Assembly (NCBI RefSeq): GCF_000296855.1
Contig: NZ_CAKC01000037.1
Span: 1 to 62,260, forward strand
Direction: 5' to 3'
Length of the DNA: 62,260 bases
Origin: Lactobacillus gigeriorum DSM 23908 = CRBIP 24.85
Lineage (GTDB): Bacteria; Bacillota; Bacilli; Lactobacillales; Lactobacillaceae
A model generated the notes under the pieces. It ran no database searches. It was not told the DNA's origin and saw only the letters and a program-made list of their open reading frames with translations. Positions 61,054-62,260 of the stretch are shown piece by piece; within the stretch, counting starts at the first letter, position 1, and every line of letters starts with the position of its first letter. The position numbers and the translations under genes are program-made.

Positions 61054-61980
61054 ATGCATGATCCAGAAGCCTTACAACATTATTTAGATGTTTTATTGCG
61101 CGAAAGCAATTTTACCCGCGCTGCGCACGAATTATACATTTCACAGCCATATTTAACTCAGTTGATCAAACGAATCGAAAAGAAATTAGGAACTCCGATC
61201 ATCAATCGCGATTCTATTCCTTTTACCTTAACTGAAGCTGGAACAATCTATTATCAATATTTGGAAAAAATATCTTATGATCATTTACAACTTGATCGTA
61301 AATTGGCTCAGTTCATCCGTCCTGACCATGAAATTATTAAAATTGGTGTGTTAGAGAGTTTGGGAACATTTTTATTATCTGTTCTTCTTCCACCATTTTT
61401 AGCAGAAAATTCTGACGTTGAGATTCAACTATTCGAGGCTTTTCCTCGCGAAACCGAAAAGCGACTGTTAAATGAACAAATTGACTGTTACTTAGGGCAA
61501 ACTCCAGAAACTTTAAATAAAGGACTCGACGTGTATGTCAATGGTGGTGAAACTTACTACGTGGTAATTGCTCCTAATTCTCCATTCTATCAAAAGGATC
61601 GCTTTATTTTAGAACCTGACGAACTAGATTTAAAGGAGCTACTAGAACAACCACTAGTATTGAGTGCTCCTGAATCAGCAATTAGGCACCAAGTTAATGG
61701 TTTATTCCAAAAATACAATATTACCCCTAAGATCGTATTAGAATCCAACAGTATTTTAACTGCAACCAACCTTGCTACTAAAGGTGTAGGACTCACAATC
61801 TCTGCAGCAAGCATCTTAAAACGAATGAATCATACTCCAATAAATTTGCTACCATTAGACGATAGCCTGCTTAAAATCGAATTCTTTATGGCAATTAAGA
61901 AGAAGCATGAAGTTTCACCTAAATTACAAAATATGATCGAATTATTTCAAAAACTAGATCTAAAATCAGAAATAAAATAA
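61054..61980 (+). CDS. LysR-family transcriptional regulator
   Basis: 308 residues. N-terminal winged helix with HYLDVLLRESNFTRAAHEL, YISQPYLTQLIKRIEKKLG and NRDSIPFTLTEAG, then a type-2 periplasmic-binding-like effector domain (about 90-300). SD AAAGGAAC precedes the ATG. No divergent target gene lies upstream (tRNA and terminator instead), so its regulon and ligand cannot be inferred from position. Confidence 0.9.
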   Translation: MHDPEALQHYLDVLLRESNFTRAAHELYISQPYLTQLIKRIEKKLGTPIINRDSIPFTLTEAGTIYYQYLEKISYDHLQLDRKLAQFIRPDHEIIKIGVLESLGTFLLSVLLPPFLAENSDVEIQLFEAFPRETEKRLLNEQIDCYLGQTPETLNKGLDVYVNGGETYYVVIAPNSPFYQKDRFILEPDELDLKELLEQPLVLSAPESAIRHQVNGLFQKYNITPKIVLESNSILTATNLATKGVGLTISAASILKRMNHTPINLLPLDDSLLKIEFFMAIKKKHEVSPKLQNMIELFQKLDLKSEIK

Positions 61981-62006
61981 GGATGCGTTCTGCATCCTTT
62001 TTCTCT
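61981..62006 (+). terminator. Terminator of the LysR gene
   Basis: AAGGATGC/GCATCCTT stem with GTTCT loop, T-run after it, starting at the stop codon. Confidence 0.88.
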
Positions 62007-62190
62007 GCTTGTCAGATAAAATATCCACTTTAAAAAGCAATATTAAGCGCTCTAAGAAGAGAATTTTTATTCAATCTATTTATACATTTTAACCAATTAC
62101 TGCACTAAAAGCTTACAATTTGGCGTTTAACGCAAAAGATACAATAGAATTATTCAATAATCAACTTAACCGATCTATAGACTTTAATAG
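62007..62190. other. Intergenic region without visible feature
   Basis: AT-rich, no ORF with an SD, no strong hairpin, no tRNA. It separates the LysR terminator from a terminator that faces it. Confidence 0.4.
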
Positions 62191-62194
62191 CACA

Positions 62195-62224
62195 CAAAAA
62201 GGCGGAAGCCTCTGGCCCCCGCCT
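62195..62224 (-). terminator. Terminator of a minus-strand gene lying beyond the window
   Basis: AGGCGG and GCC pair with GGC and CCGCCT; the minus strand then reads TTTTTGTG. Confidence 0.7.
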
Positions 62225-62227
62225 CTT

Positions 62228-62260
62228 TCATATTCCGCTAGCTCCGGCTGTCAGACTCGA
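62228..62260 (-). CDS. Possible last codons of a gene cut by the right edge
   Basis: On the minus strand an open frame enters from the window edge and ends TAGASGI-stop just before the terminator above. Only ten codons are visible, so no identification is possible. Confidence 0.3.
   Translation of the reverse strand, partial: SSLTAGASGI

Noticed and set aside
1-62260. CRISPR arrays, insertion sequences, prophage genes
   Set aside because: No regularly spaced repeats, transposase (other than the Rpn-like tail), integrase, terminase or tail genes were found on either strand.

Overview
The window is low-GC Firmicute chromosome and reads as a Lactobacillus of the acidophilus/crispatus/helveticus type. 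Evidence for this: the walRK-yycHI-walJ-htrA-rlmH block, a type II nucleoside deoxyribosyltransferase very like the L. leichmannii enzyme, an S-layer (SLAP)-type surface protein remnant, T-box, L-box and TPP leaders, and no biosynthetic operons for amino acids. The species assignment is inference. In lactobacilli of this group the walRK block lies some tens of kb from oriC and is transcribed away from it, so the origin probably lies beyond the right edge.

Layout. 0-7.3 kb: fragment of an Rpn-like protein, a phosphonate-type ABC operon (phnDCEE) with a 36-codon leader ORF and a terminator hairpin, then usp, a protein tyrosine phosphatase, ntd and nagA. A NagR/DasR-like operator sits between nagA and a divergent 1003-residue GH31 protein. 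10.5-16.5 kb: esterase plus two YibE/F membrane proteins, a RacA/MerR-like DNA-binding protein, ddl and a secreted CAP protein. 16.5-25.8 kb: amino-acid ABC transporter with a UbiA prenyltransferase, a TetR/membrane-protein pair, a divergent prs paralogue, a hydrolase/glycosyltransferase pair, a DUF1002 protein and rnhA. 25.9-34.8 kb: DUF915 hydrolase, cls, sirtuin, TerC, mpg, a lysine-riboswitch-controlled ABC transporter and a frameshifted SLAP gene. 34.8-39.6 kb: an HNH/HD gene pair, and a DUF2087-MFS-M20 peptidase operon behind a T-box that I read as methionine-specific. 39.6-41.7 kb: a decayed exopolysaccharide locus (GH8 frameshift, GT2 reduced to its tail, degenerate GGDEF protein). 41.8-52.3 kb: a 46-residue basic protein, a HesB-like protein, an ion permease, two ABC exporters around lemA-htpX, an AraC regulator, and a TPP-riboswitch-controlled ECF module lacking its S component. 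52.3-60.2 kb: rlmH, a DnaA-box cluster, and htrA-walJ-yycI-yycH-walK-walR. 60.3-62.3 kb: two identical tRNA-Lys(CUU) genes around a small ORF, a LysR regulator and the window end.

Themes. Control by RNA leaders is dense: lysine riboswitch, TPP riboswitch, T-box, the phn leader hairpin and a hairpin between walR and walK. Most transcription units end in perfect or near-perfect intrinsic terminators, many bidirectional between convergent genes. Three loci are in decay (SLAP protein, GH8, GT2/GGDEF).

I see no prophage, insertion sequence, CRISPR array or rRNA. The strongest candidates for something under-described are the phn leader ORF/attenuator, the DnaA-box cluster beside rlmH, the Prs paralogue lacking catalytic-loop residues, and the methionine T-box peptidase operon.
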